Source of the DNA: Anaerolineae bacterium
Lineage (GTDB): Bacteria; Chloroflexota; Anaerolineae; B4-G1
Reading direction: 5' to 3'
Assembly: GCA_030612185.1 (NCBI GenBank)
Contig: JAUWOI010000025.1
Span: 1 to 17,963, forward strand
Length of the DNA stretch: 17,963 nt
The position numbers and the translations under genes were made by a program. Below the pieces are notes generated by a model. The model saw nothing but the letters and a program-made list of their open reading frames with translations, was not told the DNA's origin and did not search any database. Positions 1 through 6,870 of this stretch are shown here, piece by piece (position 1 is the first letter of the stretch; each line of letters starts with the position of its first letter).

Positions 1-9
1 AAATGGGCC

Positions 10-63
10 GTAGGCACGGATTCCATTCCGCGCAGTAACTCGCGCTGCGGAAAGCGCGGCTAC
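10..63. repeat. Imperfect inverted repeat downstream of the mttB fragment
   Basis: GTAG at 10-13 and CTAC at 60-63 bracket the segment, and CCGCGC at 28-33 pairs with GCGCGG at 54-59. The remainder pairs only imperfectly. It lies just beyond the broken end of the methyltransferase gene and looks like a small palindromic repeat or one end of a mobile element. Only one copy is visible in the window, so the family assignment is weak. Confidence 0.35.
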
Positions 64-123
64 ATTGTTCAGAACCGAGCCGCAAATAATTCATCTATCC
101 ATCACAGACCAGGGAACCACCCC

Positions 124-783
124 TCAAAATGAGAATTGCTGGTCGTGATGGAGCGGTGCGACGGGGTTGTCGGTGGTGAAAGTGAACGGCTTACGTCGGA
201 ACTCAGACTCGCCGCCCGCAATCACAGCAACCATCCGCAGACAATCCTCGGCCAGAATCCGCTCGCGGGAGGTCGCCTTGACCACCTTGCTGGAATTACG
301 CACCGACGCCAAATAGCCGTAGACGTGAGTCGCGCGGATCGGCACGCCGTCTATCTGCGGCATGATAGCGCCGGAGTGGAGCAGGTGATAGTGAGGCAAA
401 GCGTCGGCCAGTTTGACCAGGTGACCGACGTCCTCCAGCGTCGTGCGATGCGTCGTGCCGGTGGCATAGTCGTAGCAGTTGAGCCGGCCGATCATCGGCT
501 CGTAGTGCAGCGACCGCGTCGTCACGTGTACGTCGTTGGCTGGGTTGCGAGCGTAGACGGTAAACGAGGATGGCGCTCGCTTCAACGCCTCCTCGACGAT
601 ATAGCCGGGGATGCGGCAGATCATCGTCTCATCATCCACCCACGCGCCGGCCTGGCGTAACAGGTCACGGGCGACTGGCGCTTTAACCAGCACACCTGTG
701 TTCCACAGAATCTCTAGCGCCGCCTGATGGATGTCATGAATCTGCTCGTCGGAGAGAACCCTCAATTCAGGTCGAAAGTTCAC
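124..783 (-). pseudogene. Truncated MttB-family (trimethylamine methyltransferase-like) protein, N-terminal part
   Basis: The 219-residue product matches the N-terminal part of the MttB/COG5598 family of corrinoid-dependent methyltransferases, whose members demethylate trimethylamine, glycine betaine or related quaternary amines. Recognisable are the opening LSDEQIHDIHQAALEIL, the GRLNCYDYATG segment and a segment ending NPVAPLHHDQ. Family members are usually about 480-500 residues, so roughly the last 55 percent is missing; the frame ends in QFSF and a TGA. The pyrrolysine position of true MttB lies in the lost part, so the subtype cannot be judged. The start is GTG with TAGGAG seven bases upstream. 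It begins 21 bases after the dehydrogenase stop, as the last gene of the leftward operon. Sequence 3' of the break is repeat-like, which fits truncation by a mobile element or a deletion. Probably non-functional. Confidence 0.75.
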
Positions 784-804
784 TGTTGGACTCCTACGGA
801 CAAA

Positions 805-1845
805 CTACATTGTCACGATGACACGATACGTATCAGGCCGCATTGCCGCCTGTAACCCTTCCTCCAGTCTCTCAAAGGGCAGTACCAGTGAGATGAACGG
901 CTTGAGGTCAATCAACCCTTGGGAGATCAAACGCACAGCCTGGAGCACGTCCTCCTTGTCCTGGCTCATCGTGCCGGTCAGCACGATCTCTTTGCTATGG
1001 AAGGGATTGGGGTCAATCGAGATCTTCGTGCCGCGTGGATGGATGCTGGCATAGACGTGGACACGCCCGCCCTTGGCGACTGCCTCCACTGCCTCTTCCA
1101 CCGCCGAGGCGATGCTCACTGCACAGAAGATCACGTCCGCGCCGCGACCGCCGGTCAACGCTTTCACCTGGTCGGCAAAGTGGTTCTGCGTTGGGTCAAT
1201 GACGGCGTCGGCGCCTACCTCCCTGGCGAAGGCTGCCCGTTCAGGGTTGGGCTCGCTGACGAAAACCCGTGCGCCGATCTGCTTGGCGAGCAGGAGATGG
1301 AACATTCCCATCACACCCGCTCCCACGACAACCACGTTGTCGGCCCGCTCGACCCGGGCCTTGCGCACGCTGCGCACGACGCAGGCCAGCGGTTCTGTCA
1401 GGCAGATCTCCTCGAACGACGTCTCGTTATTGGCCTTGTACAGTTGGTAATCTTCGAGGAGGATGTACTCTGCCAGGCCGGCGGGGCCGGGCACATCGGT
1501 CTCGCCGAAGGGCTTGCGCATGTTGTCGCAGATGTTGTCCAGACCGCGCCGGCACGCCTCGCAGTAACCACAGCGGGTCAGCACTGAGGCCATCACCCGA
1601 TCGCCGATTTGCGCGTCGGTGTGGACGTATTGCCCCAGTTTGACCAGTTCGCCCGATACCTCGTGTCCACCGGCCAGGGGATAGAACCGCTCCTCGCCGG
1701 AATACTCCCGTTGCTCCCACGTACACAATGCACATGCCTTCACCTTCACCAGCGCCTGGCGGGGACCGGGCTCAGGGATGGGAAGTTCGTCAAAACGGAT
1801 TTGTCTGGGTCCGACAAAGACTGCTCGTTTGTAGGTTTTCGTCAT
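805..1845 (-). CDS. Zinc-dependent medium-chain alcohol/polyol dehydrogenase
   Basis: A 346-residue MDR-family dehydrogenase related to sorbitol, threonine and galactitol-phosphate dehydrogenases. It is expected to oxidise an alcohol or polyol carbon using NAD(P). Catalytic zinc ligands appear as Cys41, His61-Glu62 (GGHE) and Glu151 (TEPLA). The structural zinc lobe is Cys92, Cys95, Cys98 and Cys106. The Rossmann motif GAGVMG is at 175-180. I chose the start at 1845 because AAAGGAG lies seven bases upstream; the frame extends 33 codons further, but that stretch is hairpin sequence and the end of the aldolase gene. It lies 61 bases downstream of the aldolase gene and 21 bases before the mttB fragment. 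With a PTS and an aldolase upstream, the likely substrate is a phosphorylated sugar alcohol or a related intermediate, but this is inference. Confidence 0.87.
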   Translation of the reverse strand: MTKTYKRAVFVGPRQIRFDELPIPEPGPRQALVKVKACALCTWEQREYSGEERFYPLAGGHEVSGELVKLGQYVHTDAQIGDRVMASVLTRCGYCEACRRGLDNICDNMRKPFGETDVPGPAGLAEYILLEDYQLYKANNETSFEEICLTEPLACVVRSVRKARVERADNVVVVGAGVMGMFHLLLAKQIGARVFVSEPNPERAAFAREVGADAVIDPTQNHFADQVKALTGGRGADVIFCAVSIASAVEEAVEAVAKGGRVHVYASIHPRGTKISIDPNPFHSKEIVLTGTMSQDKEDVLQAVRLISQGLIDLKPFISLVLPFERLEEGLQAAMRPDTYRVIVTM

Positions 1846-1870
1846 TGATGACTCCTTTGTTGGTAGGGCC

Positions 1871-1904
1871 AGAAACCGGGTTTTTTCCGCAAAACCCGGT
1901 TTCT
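1871..1904. repeat. Perfect 14-bp-stem hairpin between aldolase and dehydrogenase genes
   Basis: AGAAACCGGGTTTT (1871-1884) is the exact reverse complement of AAAACCCGGTTTCT (1891-1904), with a 6-base loop. It begins two bases after the aldolase stop codon in the transcribed direction. It could attenuate or process the operon mRNA. It has no clean downstream U-run, so it is not a clear terminator. It may also be a dispersed palindromic repeat. Confidence 0.8.
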
Positions 1905-1906
1905 CT

Positions 1907-2701
1907 CTACTTGAGATACTCCAAAGCAGCGTCCACCGTTGCATCCTCGTGGATGATGGCTGCGATGGCCGCCGTCATCTTGCCAGGCTCAGGGTAGCGC
2001 CATATATTGCGACCGACCGCGACGCCGCTTGCGCCAGCCTGCATCGCGTCGTAGATACCACCCAACAGGTCACGGGGATCCTTCGACTTGCTGCCGCCCA
2101 GGACGACGATGGGCACGTATATCTGCTCGGTAATTTTGCGGAAACTCTCTACGTCGCCAGAGTAGGTGGTCTTGATGAAATCCACACCCAATTCTGCGCC
2201 GATGCGACAGGCATGGCCGATATTCTCCGGCGTCCACATCTCGGCCGGGTTCTCGAAGCCGCCAGGCAGCATCTCGGCCATCACTGGCACGTTCCATTCG
2301 GCACACTGGGCGACCAACTCGGATAGATACGGTAGCGTCTCCGTTTCGTACACCGAGCCTGGCATACCCATACACCCGACAGCGTCGACCCCGACGCGCA
2401 GCGCGTCGTAGACGTTGTATAGCAACTGCATAGGCCCGTGCTCCTTGGCCAGCGACGAACCGCCGCCGTCAACGCGCAGAACGATGCCCATACCTCCAAT
2501 TTCCTCAGCAAACCGCGTGACGACGCCATAAGTGGTCAAGATGGCGTCCGCGCCGCCGGCGCGAATCTTGCGGATAACCTGGCCCGGTTTCTCCAGACCC
2601 TCCATCATGCCGAACGCCCCCGGGTGGTCCATCGCGACGATGAGCACCTTGCCATCCTCGCGAAAGATGTGATTCCAACGATGTGTCTTTAGTCCAATCA
2701 T
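1907..2701 (-). CDS. Class I aldolase of the DeoC/FbaB (LsrF-like) family
   Basis: A 264-residue TIM-barrel aldolase. The family contains archaeal-type fructose-bisphosphate aldolase, LsrF and 2-amino-3,7-dideoxyheptulosonate synthase, all acting through a lysine Schiff base. The lysine is Lys177 in DFIKTTYSG. AMDHPG (23-28) is the usual N-terminal active-site strand, and the phosphate-binding end is seen as GGSK (202-205) and GVAVGRNIWR (226-235). Length is normal for the family. The start is ATG at 2701 with AAAGGAG nine bases upstream. Its place between a PTS permease and a dehydrogenase suggests that it cleaves the phosphorylated ketose produced by the pathway. Exact substrate specificity cannot be deduced. 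Confidence 0.88.
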   Translation of the reverse strand: MIGLKTHRWNHIFREDGKVLIVAMDHPGAFGMMEGLEKPGQVIRKIRAGGADAILTTYGVVTRFAEEIGGMGIVLRVDGGGSSLAKEHGPMQLLYNVYDALRVGVDAVGCMGMPGSVYETETLPYLSELVAQCAEWNVPVMAEMLPGGFENPAEMWTPENIGHACRIGAELGVDFIKTTYSGDVESFRKITEQIYVPIVVLGGSKSKDPRDLLGGIYDAMQAGASGVAVGRNIWRYPEPGKMTAAIAAIIHEDATVDAALEYLK

Positions 2702-2743
2702 TCTTTTTCTCCTTTGTGTTCTGTTATATGCGTGTGGCGTAAA

Positions 2744-2826
2744 ACGTGATGCGTGAAACGTGATAGTACATCACGAATCACGCATCACGAATTCACGCAT
2801 CACGTATCACGAATCACGAATCACGT
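2744..2826. repeat. Heptamer repeat tract (ATCACGN family), partly inverted
   Basis: From 2769 to 2826 the sequence is a run of near-perfect 7-mers of the form ATCACGA/C/T with one 8-base unit. From 2744 to 2766 the same motif occurs in the opposite orientation (ACGTGAT, GCGTGAA, ACGTGAT), so the tract can fold into a long hairpin. It fills the gap between the permease stop and the aldolase leader. The same heptamer family reappears at 7837-7906. Confidence 0.85.
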
Positions 2827-2836
2827 GGTGCAGTTG

Positions 2837-4615
2837 CTAGAAGAACCCGACCTTGATGGCCTCGCCTGTCTCCGCATTGATGCCCGGCCAGATGGGGAAG
2901 GAACCCAGCACGCCGGCCAGCATCACGACGATCATGATCGTCGTGGGCGACACGTTCTTTTTCGCCAGCAGCCACCAGATGAGCAGGACCAGCAGCAGTG
3001 GGAGCAGGTTAGGCATGAAACTGTCTATGACTGCCTGAAGCTGGAACGTGGTGCCACCAATCATGAAGGCCACTCCCGTTGAGAGGCTGATGAACTGCAC
3101 GACCAGCGCCCCCATGATGAAGTTACCCAGCACGCCTGCGCCGGTGATGACGCGGTTCAGCGTGCCGCTCTTCAGGATGTTGGTGACGGCAGTACGCCCT
3201 TGCTGGTACCCCTGCCACCAGACCAGCCAGCCGACGCCCCAGACGAAGGCTGCCACTAAGACGAAGAAGAAGAGCGGGCCGAGAAGACTGCCGGTGGTCG
3301 CCGTGCCGACGGCTCCACCCGTCGCAATGCTCATGCCGATGGCCAGCGCGATGGGGATCACGATGCCTTGCTGTATCGTGTCGCCGATGCCCGCCATCGG
3401 GCCCATCAGTCCGGTCTTGACGCCGTTGATGGCGTCGTCGCTGATGTCGGCCCCGGCCGCGCGCTCCTCCTCCATCGCGATGACCACGCCGTGAATCACG
3501 CCGCCGATGTCCGGCTGGGTGTTGAAGAAGACCAGGTGGCGCTCCAACGCGGCGCTGATGTCCTCCTTGGTCTTGTACAACTTCTCAATGATGGGCGTCA
3601 TACTGTGCGCGAAGCCCAACCCCTGCATACGCTCCCAGTTGTAGCAAGCGTGCGAGAAGAAGAGCCAGCGCAGCCAACTCTGGAAAACATCCTGGCGTGT
3701 GAGCAGCCCAGGTGCTTTACGCTCCTCGGCGTCCCCGGCTGCCTGCTCTCCGGCGGCCCCCTGGGTGAACAACACGTGGATAAACGCCACGCAGACACCG
3801 ATGATCGCCATCATCAGCAGGTTCGCGCCACCGCCCATCAGCGAGGTGACGGTGAAGCCGATGAAGAAGTAGGGCCACACGTTGCCCCGGAAGAGGAACT
3901 TGAGGTTGAGCGCGATACCCAGGGCCGCGAGCATACCACTGGCAGCAAACAGCCCCGACATTACCCAGATAGCGTGCTGCGCGATCCACCCCAGCGCACT
4001 CGCCACTGCCGGCGCGCCCAACCACGCCGCCAGCGTGACCGGCACAGCGTAGAGCACGAACAGGAACGGCTGGGAGTAGATATAGTCGCTCCGCGCCACC
4101 CCCTTGATGTCCCCATCCTTGGCGAACTTATCCGCCCAGTGCGGGATGATCGAACACAGAGACATGCGCAGCGACCAGGTCAGGCCGCCCAGCAACCCCA
4201 GTGGCGCCGCTACCGCCAGCGCTGCATCCACGCTCAACCCAGCACCCAGCACCAGCGCTGTACCCAGGTAACCCGCCAGTCCAGGATCACCGGGCAGTGA
4301 ACCGCCCGCGGAGATCCAACCCAGGTAGAGCACGTTGATGTTAGCGCCGATGGCGACGCCTTCACCGGGCCGTCCCATCACGATGCCGACCAGCGCACCG
4401 GCGACCAGCGGGCGGTACAGCACGGGAAAGCCGAGGTTGGCGAACCAGGGCGACATAGACAGGTAGTACATGATGCCGACGATGGCGGCTATCAGAAAGT
4501 TCATGCGCACGGGCTCCTGTGGCGCCGGAGCAGCCTTGACTACGACGACACTTACTACCATCAGCAGCAGGCTGAGACCCATAGCCACGCCGACTTGCTT
4601 TCTATTTGCCTTCAT
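2837..4615 (-). CDS. Fused PTS mannose-family EIIC-EIID permease
   Basis: This 592-residue membrane protein joins two subunits that are normally separate in the mannose/fructose/sorbose PTS. Residues about 38-285 are the EIIC domain (SMSPWFANLGF, RPLVAGALVGIVMG, many hydrophobic helices). Residues about 303-592 are EIID, with its typical opening LTRQDVFQSWLRWLFFSHAC and the later GLMGPMAGIGDTI. A charged linker of about 15 residues rich in Ala, Gly and Glu joins them. An extra N-terminal hydrophobic helix (about 10-29) precedes the normal EIIC start. The start is ATG with AAAGGAG nine bases upstream. Together with EIIB and EIIA upstream it should transport and phosphorylate a sugar or polyol across the inner membrane. 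EI and HPr are not in this window. Confidence 0.92.
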   Translation of the reverse strand: MKANRKQVGVAMGLSLLLMVVSVVVVKAAPAPQEPVRMNFLIAAIVGIMYYLSMSPWFANLGFPVLYRPLVAGALVGIVMGRPGEGVAIGANINVLYLGWISAGGSLPGDPGLAGYLGTALVLGAGLSVDAALAVAAPLGLLGGLTWSLRMSLCSIIPHWADKFAKDGDIKGVARSDYIYSQPFLFVLYAVPVTLAAWLGAPAVASALGWIAQHAIWVMSGLFAASGMLAALGIALNLKFLFRGNVWPYFFIGFTVTSLMGGGANLLMMAIIGVCVAFIHVLFTQGAAGEQAAGDAEERKAPGLLTRQDVFQSWLRWLFFSHACYNWERMQGLGFAHSMTPIIEKLYKTKEDISAALERHLVFFNTQPDIGGVIHGVVIAMEEERAAGADISDDAINGVKTGLMGPMAGIGDTIQQGIVIPIALAIGMSIATGGAVGTATTGSLLGPLFFFVLVAAFVWGVGWLVWWQGYQQGRTAVTNILKSGTLNRVITGAGVLGNFIMGALVVQFISLSTGVAFMIGGTTFQLQAVIDSFMPNLLPLLLVLLIWWLLAKKNVSPTTIMIVVMLAGVLGSFPIWPGINAETGEAIKVGFF

Positions 4616-4642
4616 TGCAATTTCTCCTTTCGACTGTATAGA

Positions 4643-5137
4643 CTATAACTTGCCGGCCAGGTCTGAGAACTTTTTGGATCTCTCGCCTGGCACGGTCAGG
4701 AGGGTGATTTTCACCCCCTTACCCATTAAGTACTTGAGGATTACGATCTGTTCTTCCGAGAAAGCGATATTCTTGAAAACGTTCTTGCGCCCCGGCGCGC
4801 TGCCGATTCCGCCGACGTTGAGCGCGCTGTACTTCAGCCCACCGTCGTAGAGTCGCTTCGCTGCCAGGGGCGATTTCAGCAGCACCATCGTCGTTCCCCT
4901 GTCCGGCGCGGTCTCGCCTAGAGAGTTGATGCCTTCCTCGATCGAGAGCACGTCCACCTGGAGATCAGGCGGGGCGGCCAGACTCAATACTTCCTGCATA
5001 AACGAATCCGCTGCCATGCCGTCATCCACGATGACGATGCGGGTGAACCGCTGGTGCTTGCACCACACTGTAATCACCTGCCCGTGAATCAGACGATCGT
5101 CAATCCGTACCAGCCCTAATTCTTCGATAGCATTCAC
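4643..5137 (-). CDS. PTS mannose/fructose/sorbose-family EIIB component
   Basis: A 164-residue cytoplasmic EIIB of the mannose family. The family signature RIDDRLIHGQV is at residues 11-21, and the phosphorylated residue should be His18. It receives phosphate from EIIA His9 and passes it to the substrate at the EIIC-EIID permease encoded 27 bases downstream. Length is normal. The start is awkward: the only sensible in-frame initiator is GTG at 5137, yet the strong Shine-Dalgarno AAAGGAG directly abuts it. The well-spaced ATG at 5133 is in another frame and would stop after five codons. Either the GTG is used with overlapping signals, or initiation is further downstream near the signature, or an indel lies here. 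Confidence 0.9.
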   Translation of the reverse strand: MNAIEELGLVRIDDRLIHGQVITVWCKHQRFTRIVIVDDGMAADSFMQEVLSLAAPPDLQVDVLSIEEGINSLGETAPDRGTTMVLLKSPLAAKRLYDGGLKYSALNVGGIGSAPGRKNVFKNIAFSEEQIVILKYLMGKGVKITLLTVPGERSKKFSDLAGKL

Positions 5138-5211
5138 CTCCTTTCCTTCAGTCAGGCGAGGCCGCCCTGGGGCCCGCTCAGAGCAGCACTCTTTTCCACC
5201 TTACCCACTCG

Positions 5212-5258
5212 CACACTTGCAACTTGCACACTTGCACACTTGCTCACTTGCTCACTTG
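5212..5258. repeat. Octamer repeat tract (CACACTTG/CTCACTTG)
   Basis: Six consecutive units read CACACTTG, CAACTTG, CACACTTG, CACACTTG, CTCACTTG, CTCACTTG. The tract begins inside the end of the EIIA gene, whose stop codon (5252-5254) lies within a repeat unit, and runs into the spacer before EIIB. On the transcribed strand it reads as repeated CAAGTGAG/CAAGTGTG. Confidence 0.85.
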
Positions 5259-5647
5259 CACAACATCGGTCCCAGGTTCTTGATCGCTTCCCGTCCCGCC
5301 TGAGTAATTGCCTCGGCCAGTTCCGGCAGCGAAGCATCATCGCGCGACATGACCAGTTCCAGCAGCATCGGGAGGTTCACCCCGGTCACGCACTCGACGT
5401 AACCTTTGAGCACCTGGCGAGCCGCCACGTTGTACGGTGTCCCGCCCATAAGATCAATCAGCACCAGTGTGTCCTCACCCTCGATTTCTTGCAGCGCCTC
5501 GGCCAGTTTCTCCCCGAAGTCTTCAGGGCGCTCGCCGGGCAGGAGTGGAACGGAGAAGAGACACTCCGTCGGGCCCGTGATCATCTCAGTCGCCCGGATC
5601 AGCGCGTCGCCGAAGTCGCCGTGAGAGACTATCACAATGTTGATCAT
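5252..5647 (-). CDS. PTS mannose-family EIIA component
   Basis: A 131-residue cytoplasmic EIIA domain of the mannose family. The N-terminal strand INIVIVSHGDFG carries the phosphoacceptor His9, and VLIDLMGGTPYN is the conserved central segment. It takes phosphate from HPr and hands it to EIIB. It is a separate polypeptide, unlike the EIIAB fusion of E. coli ManX. I chose ATG at 5647 because homologues start with this strand; the upstream nine codons overlap a duplicated ribosome-binding region. The last residues and the TGA stop come from the octamer tract at 5212-5258. It is the second gene of the operon, 60 bases after the regulator. Confidence 0.92.
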   Translation of the reverse strand: MINIVIVSHGDFGDALIRATEMITGPTECLFSVPLLPGERPEDFGEKLAEALQEIEGEDTLVLIDLMGGTPYNVAARQVLKGYVECVTGVNLPMLLELVMSRDDASLPELAEAITQAGREAIKNLGPMLCK

Positions 5648-5655
5648 ATTCAGTG

Positions 5656-5683
5656 ACACCTCTTGTAGTAACACCTCTTGTAG
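5656..5683 (-). promoter_or_regulatory. Tandemly duplicated ribosome-binding segment upstream of EIIA
   Basis: A 13-base sequence, ACACCTCTTGTAG on the plus strand, occurs at 5656-5668 and again at 5671-5683, a 15-base period. In the mRNA each copy supplies CAAGAGGTGT, a Shine-Dalgarno-like motif. The proximal copy is placed about nine bases before the EIIA ATG. Confidence 0.7.
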
Positions 5684-5707
5684 AATGGAGATGCGCCCGT
5701 TCGGGCA

Positions 5708-6448
5708 TCATTCCGTCGCTTCCAACAGCATGCTCAGCCGGTACCACTCCCCGCAGTAAACGGTCAGGGCGAACTCGAGCACCTCGCCCGTGTCCAGGAA
5801 CGTGGTGCGCTCTGCGTGCAACACGGCGGCGGGATACGAAAGTTTCAGCAGTGCCAGTTCGCGCTGGTTCGCCAGGGCAGCATATACCTGCTCCTCAGCC
5901 CGAGCCAGCATCAGACCGTATTCCTCACGTAGGATGTTGAATAGCGAGTCCTGCGCCAGGTTGTGGTGCAGCACCTGCGGGCACAGACGGTGATTGAGGT
6001 AGACGCTATGTAGGGCCAGCGGCACATCGTTGATCAGGCGCAGGCGCTCGATCTTCACCACCTCATCGCCGGGCTGCAGGTTCATTCTCTTGATCAGGTC
6101 AGGCGTCGGCGAGACGATCAACCCGGCGTCGAGCAAAGTGCTGGAGGGGCTCACCCCCTGGCGGCTCACATCGGCCGTGAAACCGGCCAGGGAGACCTTG
6201 ACCGTCAGGTCGGCCCGGGGGGCTGCGACGCAAGTACCACGGCCCGGCACTGTGCGGATCAGACCCTCGCGATTCAGTTCGCGCAGGGCTTCACGCACCG
6301 TAGTTCGGCTGACGCCAAACTCCTCACACAGTTGACGCTCGGAGGGAAGGGCATCGCCGGGCTGGAGAAGGCTCTCCGTGATCCGGGATGCCAGAAGATC
6401 CTTTAGTTGGAGATAGAGAGGAATTAGACTTTGTCGATCAAGACTCAC
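5708..6448 (-). CDS. GntR/HutC-family transcriptional regulator (UTRA domain)
   Basis: A 246-residue regulator. Residues about 8-75 form the GntR winged helix-turn-helix, with LQPGDALPSERQLCEEFGVS and TTVREALRELNREGLI. Residues about 100-240 form a UTRA effector domain, which in this subfamily binds a small metabolite, often a sugar phosphate. It is the first gene of the PTS operon and should control it in response to the substrate or its phosphorylated form. The start is GTG at 6448 with only a modest GGGGGT upstream. Its probable operator lies just downstream of the promoter at 6502-6513, which implies autoregulation. Confidence 0.92.
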   Translation of the reverse strand: MSLDRQSLIPLYLQLKDLLASRITESLLQPGDALPSERQLCEEFGVSRTTVREALRELNREGLIRTVPGRGTCVAAPRADLTVKVSLAGFTADVSRQGVSPSSTLLDAGLIVSPTPDLIKRMNLQPGDEVVKIERLRLINDVPLALHSVYLNHRLCPQVLHHNLAQDSLFNILREEYGLMLARAEEQVYAALANQRELALLKLSYPAAVLHAERTTFLDTGEVLEFALTVYCGEWYRLSMLLEATE

Positions 6449-6501
6449 CGATTACCCCCGCCTGGAATCGGTTGCAGGACGACTGCGGAAACGGTCGCTA
6501 C

Positions 6502-6513
6502 TGGTACGTACCA
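6502..6513. promoter_or_regulatory. Candidate GntR/HutC operator
   Basis: TGGTACGTACCA is a perfect 12-bp palindrome in the context ACTGGTACGTACCAAC. Known HutC-subfamily sites such as those of DasR have the same outer half-sites (ACTGGT...ACCA). It starts about five bases past the likely transcription start of the regulator operon, a position suited to repression. Confidence 0.65.
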
Positions 6514-6524
6514 ACCACTACCAC

Positions 6525-6553
6525 ATTGTATCACGAAATTCTGGCGCTGTCAA
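6525..6553 (-). promoter_or_regulatory. Sigma70-type promoter for the GntR-PTS operon
   Basis: On the minus strand TTGACA (6548-6553) and TACAAT (6525-6530) are separated by exactly 17 bases, a near-consensus promoter. The predicted start is around 6518, about 70 bases before the regulator GTG. It is the only clear promoter seen for the leftward genes. Confidence 0.8.
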
Positions 6554-6580
6554 GAGTTTTTCGCTTCAGTTCATCTGCAT

Positions 6581-6609
6581 TTGACACCGCTCCGGAAAAA
6601 TGCTAGAAT
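6581..6609 (+). promoter_or_regulatory. Sigma70-type promoter for the hydrolase-synthase-thiolase operon
   Basis: TTGACA (6581-6586) and TAGAAT (6604-6609) have a 17-base spacer. The promoter is divergent from the PTS promoter, with 27 bases between the two -35 boxes. The -10 box forms the left half of the palindrome TAGAATGATTCTA (6604-6616), a possible operator. Transcription from here would give a leader of about 290 bases carrying hairpins and a MITE-like element. Confidence 0.7.
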
Positions 6610-6670
6610 GATTCTACCGATCAGGTTCCCCATGATACGTCATTCCGATCTACGAGTTGGGGCGAAAGTA

Positions 6671-6714
6671 GGTCGGATTTGCTATCCGACCCTGTGGCGG
6701 TTAGCAAAACCGCC
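6671..6714. repeat. Two adjacent short hairpins
   Basis: GGTCGGAT (6671-6678) pairs with ATCCGACC (6684-6691) around loop TTGCT. GGCGGTT (6696-6702) pairs with AACCGCC (6708-6714) around loop AGCAA. The two loops are complementary in style (TTGCT and AGCAA), so this is probably a paired palindromic repeat. No U-run follows on either strand. Confidence 0.7.
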
Positions 6715-6724
6715 CTGCGCTGCT

Positions 6725-6851
6725 TGTCATTGCGAGGAGCGCCAGCGACGAAGCACCGCCACGAGCCCCGCCACGAGTACTCGCGGTGGTACTCGCGGTG
6801 GCAATCCCTAATGGTCCAGGTGGAGATTGCTTCGCTGCGCTCGCAATGACA
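6725..6851. mobile_element. MITE-like element, 127 bp
   Basis: Perfect 12-bp terminal inverted repeats, TGTCATTGCGAG (6725-6736) and CTCGCAATGACA (6840-6851), bound a non-coding element. The subterminal arms GCGACGAAGC and GCTTCGCTGC are also partly complementary. The centre contains imperfect tandem CCACGAG/CTCGCGG palindromes. The terminal sequence resembles the widespread GTCATTGCGAG-type bacterial repeat. It has no coding capacity and sits in the leader of the alpha/beta hydrolase operon. Confidence 0.75.
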
Positions 6852-6870
6852 CAGCCCGCCTATGTTCTTA

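Noticed and set aside
124..783. Pyrrolysine-containing trimethylamine methyltransferase
   Set aside because: The region that would carry the in-frame amber codon is missing, so no statement on pyrrolysine use can be supported.
1871..1904. Rho-independent terminator
   Set aside because: The stem is strong, but no T-run follows in the direction of transcription and the next gene continues on the same strand with its own ribosome-binding site. It is listed as a repeat.
1846..1944. N-terminal extension of the dehydrogenase
   Set aside because: The 33 extra codons read through the hairpin and the end of the aldolase gene, and a good Shine-Dalgarno precedes the internal ATG at 1845.
3368..4300. 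310-codon open frame on the plus strand
   Set aside because: It is antisense to the EIIC-EIID gene, is rich in Arg, His and Gln as is usual for shadow frames, and has no motif.
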